Origin: Advenella mimigardefordensis DPN7
GTDB taxonomy: Bacteria > Pseudomonadota > Gammaproteobacteria > Burkholderiales > Burkholderiaceae_B
Assembly: GCF_000521505.1 (NCBI RefSeq)
Contig: NZ_CP003915.1
Coordinates: forward strand, 1,302,001 to 1,366,000
Length of the DNA: 64,000 bases
Reading direction: 5' to 3'
This document shows positions 8,900-18,200 of the stretch, in pieces. Position 1 is the first letter of the stretch. Every line of letters starts with the position of its first letter. The translations under genes and the position numbers were made by a program. The notes under the pieces were generated by a model, which was not told where the DNA came from, searched no databases, and saw only the letters and a program-made list of their open reading frames with translations.

Positions 8900-9571
8900 A
8901 TGGAACCTGTCTGGATTCCCTTGCTCATTTCCCTGAAGGTTGCCGGTTTTGCTATCCTCATCAATGTTGTGCTGGGCATCGGCATGGGCTGGTTGCTGGC
9001 GCGACGTTCGTTTCCCGGCCGTGATCTGCTGGATACGGTACTGACGCTGCCCATGGTGCTGCCACCTACCATTCTCGGGTATTATCTGATCGTTTTGCTC
9101 GGGCGCTATGGCTGGCTGGGGCAATACCTGGATCAATGGTTTGGCATACAGTTAATTTTCACCTGGCAGGGCGCGGTCGTGGCCGCTGCTGTGGTATCGT
9201 TCCCGCTGGTGTTCAAGCCGGCCCGGGCTGCATTCGAGAGCATTGACAGAAATTACGAAGATGCGGCCCGCGTACTTGGCTTGTCCGAATTTGCGCTGTT
9301 CCTGAGAGTGACATTGCCTCTGGCGTGGCGCGGTATTCTTGCCGGCCTGCTGCTGGCATTTGCGCGGGCCCTGGGAGAATTCGGTGCGACCCTGATGATT
9401 GCCGGTAATATTCCCGGCAAAACGCAGACGCTCTCTATTGCCGTGTACGCGGCCGTGCAGGCAGGGGCAGAGGCGCAAGCCAATTTCATTGTGGTGGTTA
9501 TTTCAATTGTATGTGTCATCATTCTGTTCGCTGCCCGTTATCTGGCGCCACGCCGAATGGAGTTGCAATGA
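8900..9571 (+). CDS. modB: Molybdate ABC transporter permease ModB
   Basis: Inner-membrane channel of the molybdate importer, 223 residues with about five hydrophobic helices starting at residue 4 (WIPLLISLKVAGFAILI). The cytoplasmic EAA-type loop that contacts ModC is visible (DAARVLGLSEFALFLRVTLP), followed by ALGEFGATLMIAGNIPGKTQTL, the ModB signature region. The start ATG 8900 lacks a strong ribosome binding site. modC follows 64 bases later. Confidence 0.95.
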   Translation: MEPVWIPLLISLKVAGFAILINVVLGIGMGWLLARRSFPGRDLLDTVLTLPMVLPPTILGYYLIVLLGRYGWLGQYLDQWFGIQLIFTWQGAVVAAAVVSFPLVFKPARAAFESIDRNYEDAARVLGLSEFALFLRVTLPLAWRGILAGLLLAFARALGEFGATLMIAGNIPGKTQTLSIAVYAAVQAGAEAQANFIVVVISIVCVIILFAARYLAPRRMELQ

Positions 9572-9635
9572 TCCTGGCATCCCGAATTAACCCTTGTGGC
9601 GTAACCCATTGCAAATGAATGGCGGGAATGTATTC

Positions 9636-10322
9636 ATGACGTCTTTTCAGCTTGACGTATCGCTCCGTAAAAAACTGCAGCACCGGCACCATGGATTTAC
9701 GCTGGATGTGGCGTTTTCTGCGTCGGCCCGCCGCATCGTGATACAGGGCTCCTCGGGGGCGGGTAAGAGCATGACCTTGCGTGCCCTGGCAGGGCTGGTC
9801 GCGCCCGATGAAGGAAAAATCGTCCTTAATGATGACATCTTGTTCGATTCTGCGGCCGGCATCAGCATGTCGTCGCAGGAGAGGCAGGTTTCGTATCTGT
9901 TTCAGGATTACGCCCTGTTTCCCCATTTAACCGTGCGGCAGAACGTCGCATTCAGCCTGACCAAAGGGCTGTTCAATCCTGCACGCAATGCCTGGCGGGA
10001 AGAAACCGATTACTGGCTGGATAAAATGCATATGAGTGCGTACGCGGGTCGCTATCCGGAACAACTGTCGGGTGGCCAGAAGCAGCGCGTGGCGCTGGCC
10101 CGGGCGCTGGCCAGCCGTCCGCGCCTGTTGTTGCTGGACGAACCTTTCGCTGCGCTGGATACGCATTTGCGTCAGCATTTACGTCAGGAAATCAGTCAAT
10201 TGCAATCACAACTGCAATTTCCTCTCATTCTGGTGACTCACGATCCCAGTGATGTGGAAATCTTTGGCGATCTGGTGCTGCATGTGCATAATGGCAGTAT
10301 TCGGGAGCGGGAGACCGTATGA
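9636..10322 (+). CDS. modC: Molybdate ABC transporter ATPase ModC, short form without Mop domain
   Basis: Energises molybdate import. With ATG 9636 the protein has 228 residues: Walker A GSSGAGKS (38-45), Q-loop Q90, signature LSGGQ (144-148), Walker B LLLLDEP (164-170) and switch His H202. Earlier possible starts are ATG 9615 and TTG 9594; GCGGGAA just before 9636 favours the later one. E. coli ModC is about 350 residues because it carries a C-terminal molybdate-binding Mop domain; this one stops after the ATPase core. Its stop overlaps the modE start by four bases (ATGA), so the two are translationally coupled. Confidence 0.93.
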   Translation: MTSFQLDVSLRKKLQHRHHGFTLDVAFSASARRIVIQGSSGAGKSMTLRALAGLVAPDEGKIVLNDDILFDSAAGISMSSQERQVSYLFQDYALFPHLTVRQNVAFSLTKGLFNPARNAWREETDYWLDKMHMSAYAGRYPEQLSGGQKQRVALARALASRPRLLLLDEPFAALDTHLRQHLRQEISQLQSQLQFPLILVTHDPSDVEIFGDLVLHVHNGSIRERETV

Positions 10323-11218
10323 GCAAACAGGGTACGCATTCCATGGCAGGCGCTGCCGGCGCACGAATGGCAGGGGCTGAAAAAGCCGACATTACAAGCC
10401 CGGAAGACCCGCCGGGCGCTGCGGCGGGGCCATCAACTGGTTCAGGTCCGCGGCTGAATGTGCGTACGGCTATCGGTTTTGGTCTGGAACAGCATGAACT
10501 GGCCGATGAGCGCGATCTGCAATTGCTGGGCCATGTGCAGCGCCTGGGTTCCATTACCGCTGCGGCCAGGGCTGCCGGCGTTACTTATAAAACCGCCTGG
10601 GACCGCTTGCGTAATTTGCAGACGCGTCTTGGTCAGGCTGTGATTATCGCTGCTAAGGGTGGGCGTGGGGGGGGTAGAACCCAGCTCAGTGACAAGGGCC
10701 AGGCACTGCTGCACTATTATGAACAGCTGCGCAGGCAACAGGACCATGCAGTTGAACCCGATGTCGCGCTTGATGCCGTTGCCGATCTGGCGGCACGTCC
10801 CTTGCCCCTGAGAAAAACCAGCGCACGCAACCACCTGCAGGGCGTGGTTACGGCAATAGCACGTGGCGGTATTCGTGATGTTATCAGCGTTCAATTGCAC
10901 GAATCACTGCAACTGAGCGTCAATATTACACATGCCAGTACGCTGGCCCTGGGTTTGAAAAAAGGCGTGGCTGTTTACCTGCTCATCAAAGCGCCCGCAA
11001 TCCGTCTGGCTCAGCAGCAGGGCGCGCAGGCGAATGTGTTTTGCGGGCAAGTTCGCCGCAGTCGGCGGTTGCGCGATCAGCAGGAGCTTGAAGTTCAGAT
11101 TGCCCCCGATGTGCACGTGGTCACGATGGCGGGACAGAACCAGGCACAGCCCTTACGCAAGGGGGATGAGATTATGGTGCATATCGACCCCGACACGGTG
11201 ATTCTGGGCGTAGATTGA
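10319..11218 (+). CDS. modE: Molybdate-responsive regulator ModE with N-terminal extension and two Mop domains
   Basis: The 299-residue protein has a LysR-like winged helix (about 65-130; GSITAAARAAGVTYKTAWDRL at 77-97) and two C-terminal Mop/TOBE domains that bind molybdate (about 167-230, SARNHLQGVVTAIARGG; and about 238-299, ending DPDTVILGVD). In E. coli molybdate-bound ModE represses modABC. Unusual here is an Ala/Gly/Pro-rich N-terminal tail of about 45 residues before the helix-turn-helix. An internal start would remove it, but no better ATG with a clear ribosome binding site is seen and the present ATG overlaps the modC stop. The operator before modA makes autoregulation of the whole operon likely. 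Confidence 0.93.
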   Translation: MSKQGTHSMAGAAGARMAGAEKADITSPEDPPGAAAGPSTGSGPRLNVRTAIGFGLEQHELADERDLQLLGHVQRLGSITAAARAAGVTYKTAWDRLRNLQTRLGQAVIIAAKGGRGGGRTQLSDKGQALLHYYEQLRRQQDHAVEPDVALDAVADLAARPLPLRKTSARNHLQGVVTAIARGGIRDVISVQLHESLQLSVNITHASTLALGLKKGVAVYLLIKAPAIRLAQQQGAQANVFCGQVRRSRRLRDQQELEVQIAPDVHVVTMAGQNQAQPLRKGDEIMVHIDPDTVILGVD

Positions 11219-11349
11219 AAAGGCGGCGCGAATAAACAGGCGGCCCGTTTTTCCCGATTCGCCGTGTGCCGGCGGCGATACGGTCATCACAAATAAACCT
11301 GCCCGTCTACGCTTGCCGGAACAGAAAAGCATTACGGTACAGGAAAGCA

Positions 11350-12522
11350 TTATTTAGACAATTGCCGCATGGCTGCTTCAATACCCGTCATGGTGACCGG
11401 GTACATATGGTTCTGCATGATATTGCGAATGACATCAATGGATTGCCGATACTGCCAGTAGGCCTGAGGTTCAGGATTAAGCCAGACGGCCTTGGGCCAG
11501 GCATCCAGAATACGGGCCAGCCATACGGCGCCGGCTTCCTTGTTGTAATGTTCTACCGAGCCGCCGGGGTGTACGATCTCGTATGGGCTCATGGTCGCAT
11601 CGCCCACGAAAATGACACGCCAGTTGGTATTGTAGGTGCGCAGCAGTTCCCAGGTGTCGGTATAGACACGACGTCCGCCCGCGTCATAGCGCCAGAAACG
11701 CTCATAAGGGCAGTTGTGAAAATACCATACTTCGAGATTGCGAAACTCGCTGCGCGAGGCTGAAAATAGTTCCTCAACGCGTGCAATATGATCATCCATG
11801 CTCCCGCCGACGTCCAGCAGCATGAGTACATTGACCGCATTATGCCGTTCCGGCACCATCTTTACATCAAGAAAACCGGCGTTGCGCGCCGTGCTGCGAA
11901 TGGTATCGTCCAGATCCAGCTCTTCTGCGGCACCTTCGCGGGCAAAGCGGCGCAGGCGGCGCAGCGCTACCTTGAAGTTGCGTGTACCCAGTTCCTGTTG
12001 GTCGTCATATTCCCGAAAGCGCCGTTCTTCCCATACCTTGACCGCTGTCCGGTTGCCGGCAGACGGACCGCCAACGCGAATGCCCTCAGGGTGGTAGCCG
12101 CTATTGCCGAAAGGTGACGTACCGCCGGTGCCCACCCATTTACTGCCGCCGGCGTGACGTTCTTTTTGTTCCTGCAGGCGCTCCTTGAACATTTCCATGA
12201 GTTTGTCCCAGCCATGCTTTTCCAGCGCCGCTTTTTCTTCGGGCGTCAGGTTCTTCTGCATTTGACTGATCAGCCAGTCCAGCGGAATGTCGGGTCCGGC
12301 TGGCAGGGTGGCGGGCAGGTTTTTCACAAACAGGCCGAAGGCCTGGTCAAAGCGGTCGAACAGGGTTTCGTCCTTGACCAGCGTGAGGCGCGCAAGATGA
12401 TAGAAGTCGTCCAGGGACGGCGGCATGACGCGCTCGCGCAGGACTTCGAGCAGGGTCAGGTATTCCTTGACCGAGACCGGAATCTTGTGGTTTTTCAGGT
12501 GATAGAAAAAGTCGATGAACAT
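11350..12522 (-). CDS. VWA domain protein, CoxE-like
   Basis: The 390-residue protein belongs to the CoxE/VWA family found next to MoxR ATPases. The N-terminus (MFIDFFYHLKNHKIPVSV) is the usual start. A Lys/Glu-rich and Gly-rich middle (about 95-160) leads to a von Willebrand A domain with a MIDAS-type motif LLDVGGSMDDH (235-245). Such proteins act with MoxR AAA+ ATPases in metal insertion or maturation of enzyme complexes (as CoxDE does for CO dehydrogenase); the target here is unknown. It lies 33 bases after the moxR stop on the same strand, so the pair is one operon. It converges with modE. Confidence 0.9.
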   Translation of the reverse strand: MFIDFFYHLKNHKIPVSVKEYLTLLEVLRERVMPPSLDDFYHLARLTLVKDETLFDRFDQAFGLFVKNLPATLPAGPDIPLDWLISQMQKNLTPEEKAALEKHGWDKLMEMFKERLQEQKERHAGGSKWVGTGGTSPFGNSGYHPEGIRVGGPSAGNRTAVKVWEERRFREYDDQQELGTRNFKVALRRLRRFAREGAAEELDLDDTIRSTARNAGFLDVKMVPERHNAVNVLMLLDVGGSMDDHIARVEELFSASRSEFRNLEVWYFHNCPYERFWRYDAGGRRVYTDTWELLRTYNTNWRVIFVGDATMSPYEIVHPGGSVEHYNKEAGAVWLARILDAWPKAVWLNPEPQAYWQYRQSIDVIRNIMQNHMYPVTMTGIEAAMRQLSK

Positions 12523-12555
12523 GATGGCGTGTCACCCCGCAACCAGCGCGCCCGT

Positions 12556-13428
12556 TTAGCGCCGCGTCTGGCGGGCCAGGCCCGACAGGCGTTCCAGCAG
12601 GCTGATGTCCTGCTCGTTTTTGAGCAGCGCACCGGCCATCACGGGCACGGAGGTGGCCGCATGGGCGTCAATGCGCGCTGCGTCAATATCTTCAGCCAGC
12701 AACAGGGCCAGCCAGTCCAGAAACTCCGATGTAGATGGTTTTTTCTTCAGGCCCGGCGCATCACGCAGCATAAAAAAGTGATCCATTGCGGCGCGCAGAA
12801 TATCGGTTTTAACCTCCGGGTAGTGGACTTTGACGATTTCGCGCAGCGTATCTCGGTCGGGGAACTGGATGTAGTGGAAAAAGCAGCGACGTAAAAAGGC
12901 GTCGGGCAATTCCTTTTCATTGTTTGACGTAATAATGACCAGCGGACGATGGACGGCGCGAATGGTTTGGCCGGTTTCGTACACATGAAATTCCATCTGA
13001 TCCAGTTCGCGCAGCAGATCGTTGGGAAATTCGATATCGGCCTTGTCGATTTCATCAATCAGCACCACGGTAGGCACATCCGATTCGAAGGCACGCCACA
13101 ATACGCCCTTGCGGATGTAGTTGGCAATGTCGCGAACCCGTTCGTCACCCAGCTGGGAGTCGCGCAGGCGCGAGACCGCATCGTACTCGTACAGGCCCTG
13201 GTGCGCCTTGGTGGTGGATTTCACATGCCATTGCAGTAGAGGATAGCCCAGCGCTTCGGCCACTTCTTCGGCCAGCATGGTTTTACCCGTACCCGGCTCG
13301 CCTTTGATCAGCAATGGCCGCTGCAATGTGAGCGCGGCATTGACTGCAAGTTTGAGATCTTCGGTCGCAACATAACGTTCAGTGCCGGCAAAGCGGCTTG
13401 GATTCGATGTGGATTGGCTGGCTTTCAT
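12556..13428 (-). CDS. MoxR-family AAA+ ATPase
   Basis: 290 residues from ATG 13428 (an in-frame ATG at 13464 would add 12 residues; neither has a strong ribosome binding site). It has Walker A GEPGTGKT (about 43-50), Walker B VVLIDEIDKAD (DEID at about 125-128), sensor 1 ITSNNEKELPDAFLRRC with the arginine finger, and the family start RFAGTERYVATEDL. MoxR ATPases are chaperone-like and work with VWA proteins; the CoxE-like partner is directly downstream. Its 5' end faces two c-type cytochrome genes across about 160 bases, so maturation of a respiratory or redox complex is possible but not shown. Confidence 0.92.
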   Translation of the reverse strand: MKASQSTSNPSRFAGTERYVATEDLKLAVNAALTLQRPLLIKGEPGTGKTMLAEEVAEALGYPLLQWHVKSTTKAHQGLYEYDAVSRLRDSQLGDERVRDIANYIRKGVLWRAFESDVPTVVLIDEIDKADIEFPNDLLRELDQMEFHVYETGQTIRAVHRPLVIITSNNEKELPDAFLRRCFFHYIQFPDRDTLREIVKVHYPEVKTDILRAAMDHFFMLRDAPGLKKKPSTSEFLDWLALLLAEDIDAARIDAHAATSVPVMAGALLKNEQDISLLERLSGLARQTRR

Positions 13429-13591
13429 TTCAATTCTGCAACAAAATAGGGATGATTTGAGCATAAGAACTTCAATACTAACCTAATCTGGATCAATTAT
13501 GTCGTACAATCGGAAGCTTTAAAGCTGATCCGACCCGCTGGCAGTCTTGCGGTACGTTCATTATCGACATTCGCTAACAAAAGAGCAAAAT

Positions 13592-13945
13592 ATGAAGTTA
13601 TCCGCTTTCAAGCGCTCAGTTGCTGCGCTCGCCGTTGTGGTTCCCTGTGCCCTCTTTAGTCAGGCATTTGCCCAGCAGGCCGCTGCTCCTAAAGGAGACA
13701 TAGAGGCAGCCAAGGGTAAAATCTCTATGTGTATCGGCTGTCACGGCATTCCTGAATACCGCGCCAGCTTTCCCGAAGTTTATCGGGTTCCAAAGATTTC
13801 GGGCCAGAATGCGGATTACATCGTTGCTGCATTGAAAGAATACAAATCCGGTGCCCGCACATTCCCTTCCATGGTCGCGATCGCAAAAAGCCTGTCTGAT
13901 CAGGATATGCTGGATATTGCCGCCTATTTCTCTCAAGTAAAATAA
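13592..13945 (+). CDS. Small periplasmic c-type cytochrome (first of pair)
   Basis: 117 residues with a signal peptide (cleavage near AFAQ, residue 28), one haem site CIGCH (47-51) and a likely axial methionine M94 in TFPSMVAIA. It resembles class I cytochromes of the c553/c4 type. ATG 13592 follows AAGAGC and starts a good signal peptide; a longer open frame from 13547 is unlikely. The second cytochrome gene starts 13 bases after its stop. They are probably co-expressed electron carriers. Confidence 0.92.
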   Translation: MKLSAFKRSVAALAVVVPCALFSQAFAQQAAAPKGDIEAAKGKISMCIGCHGIPEYRASFPEVYRVPKISGQNADYIVAALKEYKSGARTFPSMVAIAKSLSDQDMLDIAAYFSQVK

Positions 13946-13958
13946 TCCGGGAACCGAT

Positions 13959-14327
13959 ATGAAACGCGTCTCTATTTTATTGTCAGGTGCTGTATGTGCA
14001 CTCGTGGGTATGGCATCTGCCCAGGCGGCAGATCTGGCTGCCGGCAAGGCAGCATTTGAGAAAAACGGTTGTGTGGCCTGTCACGGCGCCGCCGGCGACA
14101 AAACCATTGCGCCAATGTACCCGGTCCTGGCAGGTCAGCATGACGACTATCTGGTTCATGCATTGACTGCATACCAGCGTGGCATAAGCAATGCGCCTAA
14201 TTCGGCCAATATTCGCAAAAATCCGATTATGGGCAACGAAATCAAGAAACTGGGTGCCGCCGATATCGTTAATATCGCAGCATGGCTTTCTGCTCAGCCA
14301 GGCCCGCTGTCCCACAATCGCAAATAA
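13959..14327 (+). CDS. Small periplasmic c-type cytochrome (second of pair)
   Basis: 122 residues: signal peptide to about residue 24 (ASAQAA), haem-binding CVACH (38-42), likely axial methionine M91 in KNPIMGNEI, and the typical C-terminal helix DIVNIAAWLSAQ. It is a paralogue of the upstream cytochrome and is followed by a rho-independent terminator about 90 bases later. Specific partners cannot be read from the sequence. Confidence 0.93.
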   Translation: MKRVSILLSGAVCALVGMASAQAADLAAGKAAFEKNGCVACHGAAGDKTIAPMYPVLAGQHDDYLVHALTAYQRGISNAPNSANIRKNPIMGNEIKKLGAADIVNIAAWLSAQPGPLSHNRK

Positions 14328-14414
14328 TCAGCGCAGTCATGCCGTCATGACGATCGGCATATTGCACTTGTGCTAAGGGCAGTGCCGGCTATATGCTGGC
14401 GTAACCCGTAAAAG

Positions 14415-14442
14415 AACCGGACGAACTGTTCCGGTTTTTTTT
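14415..14442 (+). terminator. Rho-independent terminator after the cytochrome pair
   Basis: AACCGGA (14415-14421) / TCCGGTT (14430-14436) with an eight-base loop, followed by a T-run to 14442. Confidence 0.85.
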
Positions 14443-14559
14443 CGCCCTGACGGCGGGGGGGCAGGGAGGGTCGCTTTTGCGTTATGCAGTAGCGCAGTAG
14501 AGAAGTGCAGTAGAGAAGCGCTGTAGAGGGATCGGCTGCTTAGCCCTGCATCGGCCTGT

Positions 14560-14988
14560 TCAATGTCGGGTGGAGTGCTGGCGCAGCAGTTCCAGATAAT
14601 GATCGGTATCCAGCGGTTTGCCCAGGCGCTGTGATTCCCAGATGACCTGGCCCAGGCACTCCATGATTTCATGCATGGCGTGATGTTCATCCGTACGTGC
14701 AGCCAGTTGCTCGTAGATGCTGCGGATGCCTGGCGGATGGTCGATGGACACCTGTTCGTTGATGGCCAGATGCATAGATAAATGCAAAAACGGGTTGACC
14801 TGTCCTTTTTCTACCGAAAATTCCTGCTGGGCGGCATCCGGGTTTTCGAGTGCCTCATGATACTCCGGGTGCTGCAAAATCCAGGTGAGCGCCATGGACT
14901 CCATTGGCGTAAGGATTTTATGCTGACGATGTTTGGCCCAGGTTTCGGTAAAAAACTGGCGAACCTGATCGCGGGATGGATTGAACAT
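14560..14988 (-). CDS. DUF1841 family protein
   Basis: 142 residues, soluble and acidic, with the DUF1841 pattern: MFNPSRDQVRQFF at the start, NPFLHLSMHLAINEQ in the middle and HHAMHEIMECLGQVIWES near the end. The family is conserved in beta- and gammaproteobacteria and has no known function; the His-rich MHEIMEC stretch could bind a metal, which is speculation. ATG 14988 gives the family-typical N-terminus; the longer open frame up to 15093 has no support. It converges with the cytochrome pair and is divergent from the large synthetase gene. Confidence 0.85.
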   Translation of the reverse strand: MFNPSRDQVRQFFTETWAKHRQHKILTPMESMALTWILQHPEYHEALENPDAAQQEFSVEKGQVNPFLHLSMHLAINEQVSIDHPPGIRSIYEQLAARTDEHHAMHEIMECLGQVIWESQRLGKPLDTDHYLELLRQHSTRH

Positions 14989-15244
14989 ACAAATAGGGTA
15001 ATAAAAAAACGGTGTCGTACGAGCGCGCGGTGGTATGACAAAAAAATACACGATGAAACAGGCGGAAACAGGTGACGCAAGCGCGCCGACCATGCCGGAG
15101 GCTTTTTAAGTGGCCCGTCAGTTCTGATTCTTCATAATTGCTGTCACTTATTGATACCTCATCATACCATGGCTGTTCCATGGGTGGTCGCAAGATGGGG
15201 ACGGTTTTAATGCTATCTGATTGCCCAGGCGCAAGGAACCCTAC

Positions 15245-18200
15245 GTGTTTACTCCCCATCTGTCGATTTTGCGCGGACCCTGTATGCCGCAGTTCCTGCA
15301 GAACGAAACACTGGCCGATATTTTTGAAACCTCGGCAGCCACCTATCCTGACCATACCTGTCTTATTGACGGCCCGCTACGGCTTACGTATAGAGAAGTG
15401 AACGACAGGGCTGACCTCATGGCCCATCATTTGTTATCCGATGGCGTCGCCCCCGGTGACATCATCGGTTTGTGGCTCAGGCGCGGCAGCCAACTGCTGA
15501 TTGCGCAGCTGGCCATCACAAAAGCGGGGGCAGCCTGGCTTCCTTTTGATATAGACACCCCTCTGGAGCGTGTAGCGGTTTGTCTTGAAGATGCCGGTGC
15601 GCGCGGTATTATTACCGAGAAACAAGATACCGCTGCGGCTGTTGCGGGTAGGGCGATCGCACAGTGGCATCCCAAGGAACTGACTGTCCCGGCCAGCCAG
15701 CACATGCTGCGACGCCAGGGAGTGTTGCCATCTGACCCGGCCTATCTGATCTATACATCGGGATCCACAGGCAAGCCCAAAGGCATTGCGATTCGTCACG
15801 ACAATATCTGTCCGTTCCTGCGCAGCGAGAATCATATCCTGGGCATTGCGCATTTTGACCTTGTGTATCAGGGGTTTTCCGTCGCCTTTGATATGTCGTT
15901 TGAAGAAATCTGGATTGCCTGGCTGTCCGGTGCCAGCTTGTGGATTGCGCCCAAAGAGGTCGCCGCCGATCCGGTCGGACTGCCGGCTATCCTGCAGAAA
16001 TCCGGTGTGACGGTGCTGCACGCGGTACCAACGTTGCTGGCCATGTTTGCCGAGGTCCCGGAGAGCCTGCGGCTCATCAATATGGGCGGCGAAATGTGTC
16101 CGGATGCCCTGGTTGCCAAGCTGGATAATGGGCGTATTCGTCTTTTCAATACCTATGGTCCGACAGAAGCGACGGTCTCGGCGACGCTGGAGCAGTTGTC
16201 GATCCACAAGCCGGTGACCATTGGCACGCCGTTGCCCAATTACGGCCTGGCGGTGCTTGATGCGCAGCAGCAGTTGCTGCCAGTCAACGAAGTAGGAGAG
16301 CTGTGTATTTTTGGCCCTGGCGTCGCGCATGGCTATCTTGGGCGTGCCGATCTGACGGCAGAGAAGTTTCTGGACAACCCTTTTGCCGAAGGAGAGCAGG
16401 AGGCGCACCTGTATCGGACCGGTGACCTGGCGCGCATACTGCCGGGGGGAACCATTGAATGCCTGGGACGGGTGGACGATCAGATCAAGATCCGCGGCTT
16501 TCGGGTGGAGCTTGGTGAAATTGAAGCGGCGCTGGCCGAACAAACGGGCGTGGCAACGGCTGCTGTTCTGGTGTGTCCGATCGCGGGTGTGGATCAGTTG
16601 GTGGCGTGGATCGTGCCGGAGCCCGGACAGGAAAAACTACTCGCATCCAGTGCGAATCTGCGCAATATTCTGAAAACACGTCTGCCAGCCTATATGATCC
16701 CGGCTTTTTTTGAATACACCGACAGTGTGCCGCGTCTGGTATCCGGCAAAATTGATCGCAAATCTCTGGCGCAGATGCCCGTTCATACCTGGCCAGATGC
16801 CGGGCAGGAGTCGGACGAGCCCGAAAACGATGCGCAAAAAGCGTTGTTTGACATATTGCGTTCGCTCTTTCCCGGACAGGGTATCCACTTGCAGGCGGAT
16901 TTTTTCTCGGATATGGGTGGCCATTCTCTGCTGGCCGCGCAATTGGTATCGCGTGTTCGCGCAGTCCCCCGTTATGCAGCACTAACGGTACAGGATGTGT
17001 ATCAGAAGCGCAGCGTACAGGCCATCGCCGACTGCATGCAACGCGCCGATACGCAACAAACGGATGCACCATCACAAACGCTATTTTCACCGCCACCGGC
17101 CAATACCTGGCGGCGCCGGTTTGTATGTGGTCTGGCACAGTTTGCTGCCGTGCCATTTTTGATCACGCTGTCTATCATGCAGTGGCTTGCGCCGTTTTTT
17201 ACTTACCACAATCTCACAGGTGAAATGGCCGACAGCACCTGGTATGCCATCGGTATGTCATTTGTGGTTTTTATCGTGGTCTATCTGCTTAGCTTTGTAC
17301 TGGCTATTGTTGGCCGACAATTGCTGACCGCAGGGATCAGGCCGGGGCGTTACCCCTTGTGGGGAGTGACGTTTTTTCGGTGGTGGTTGTCAGATCGGCT
17401 GGCCAATGTGGCGCCGCTTTATCTGATTGCCGGCACGCGCATTTACGCTGCTTATTTACGCTGCATGGGCGCGCGTATCGGGCGCGAAGTCATGCTCAGT
17501 TCCATGACGGTTCGCGTGCCGTCCATGCTGACGATCGAGGACGGTGCCAGTGTTGGTGCTGATGTTCATATTGAAAATGCCCGGGTGCAGAACGGGGAAC
17601 TGGTGCTGGGAACCATTCATCTCGGGAAAAATGCTTACGTTGGCTCCTACTGTGTGCTGGAAGGCAATACCGCTATTGCCCAGGACGGCAGATTAAACGG
17701 CTTGTCGTCGCTTTACGACGGGCAGCACATTGGCGCCGGCCAGATCTGGGAGGGCTCGCCTTCGCGAATGATTGCCAGCCATACCCGTTCCAGCTTGCCG
17801 CCCCGGCCCGTACCCGGCGCGGGTCGTATTGCGTTTGAATGGCTTTTCTATTCGCTGGGCAGCCTGTTTATTGCTTTGCTTTTCTTCACGCCGCTGTTTC
17901 CGACCTTTATCTTCATCGATCTGGTGGATCCTAATTTTGATTATGACAATTTCCTGCTATCGGGAGTCAATTACTTCCTGATCGCTATTCCGGCATCTTT
18001 CGTGCTGATTCTGTTTACCGCGCTGCTCTCGGCGCTGGTACGCTGGCTGGCCTTGCCCAAAATGCAGCCAGGACGCTACTCGATCTATAGCTCGCTGTAT
18101 TATCGCAAATGGCTGATCAACCAGATTCAGGCGGCCAGCCTGCATACCCTGCATGGTGTGTATGCAACGGTTTTTGCCTCGTCCTGGTATCGTCTGCTGG

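Noticed and set aside
15434..16543. Long minus-strand open frame opposite the polyamino-acid synthetase
   Set aside because: No domain, and it lies wholly within the adenylation domain coding sequence on the other strand.
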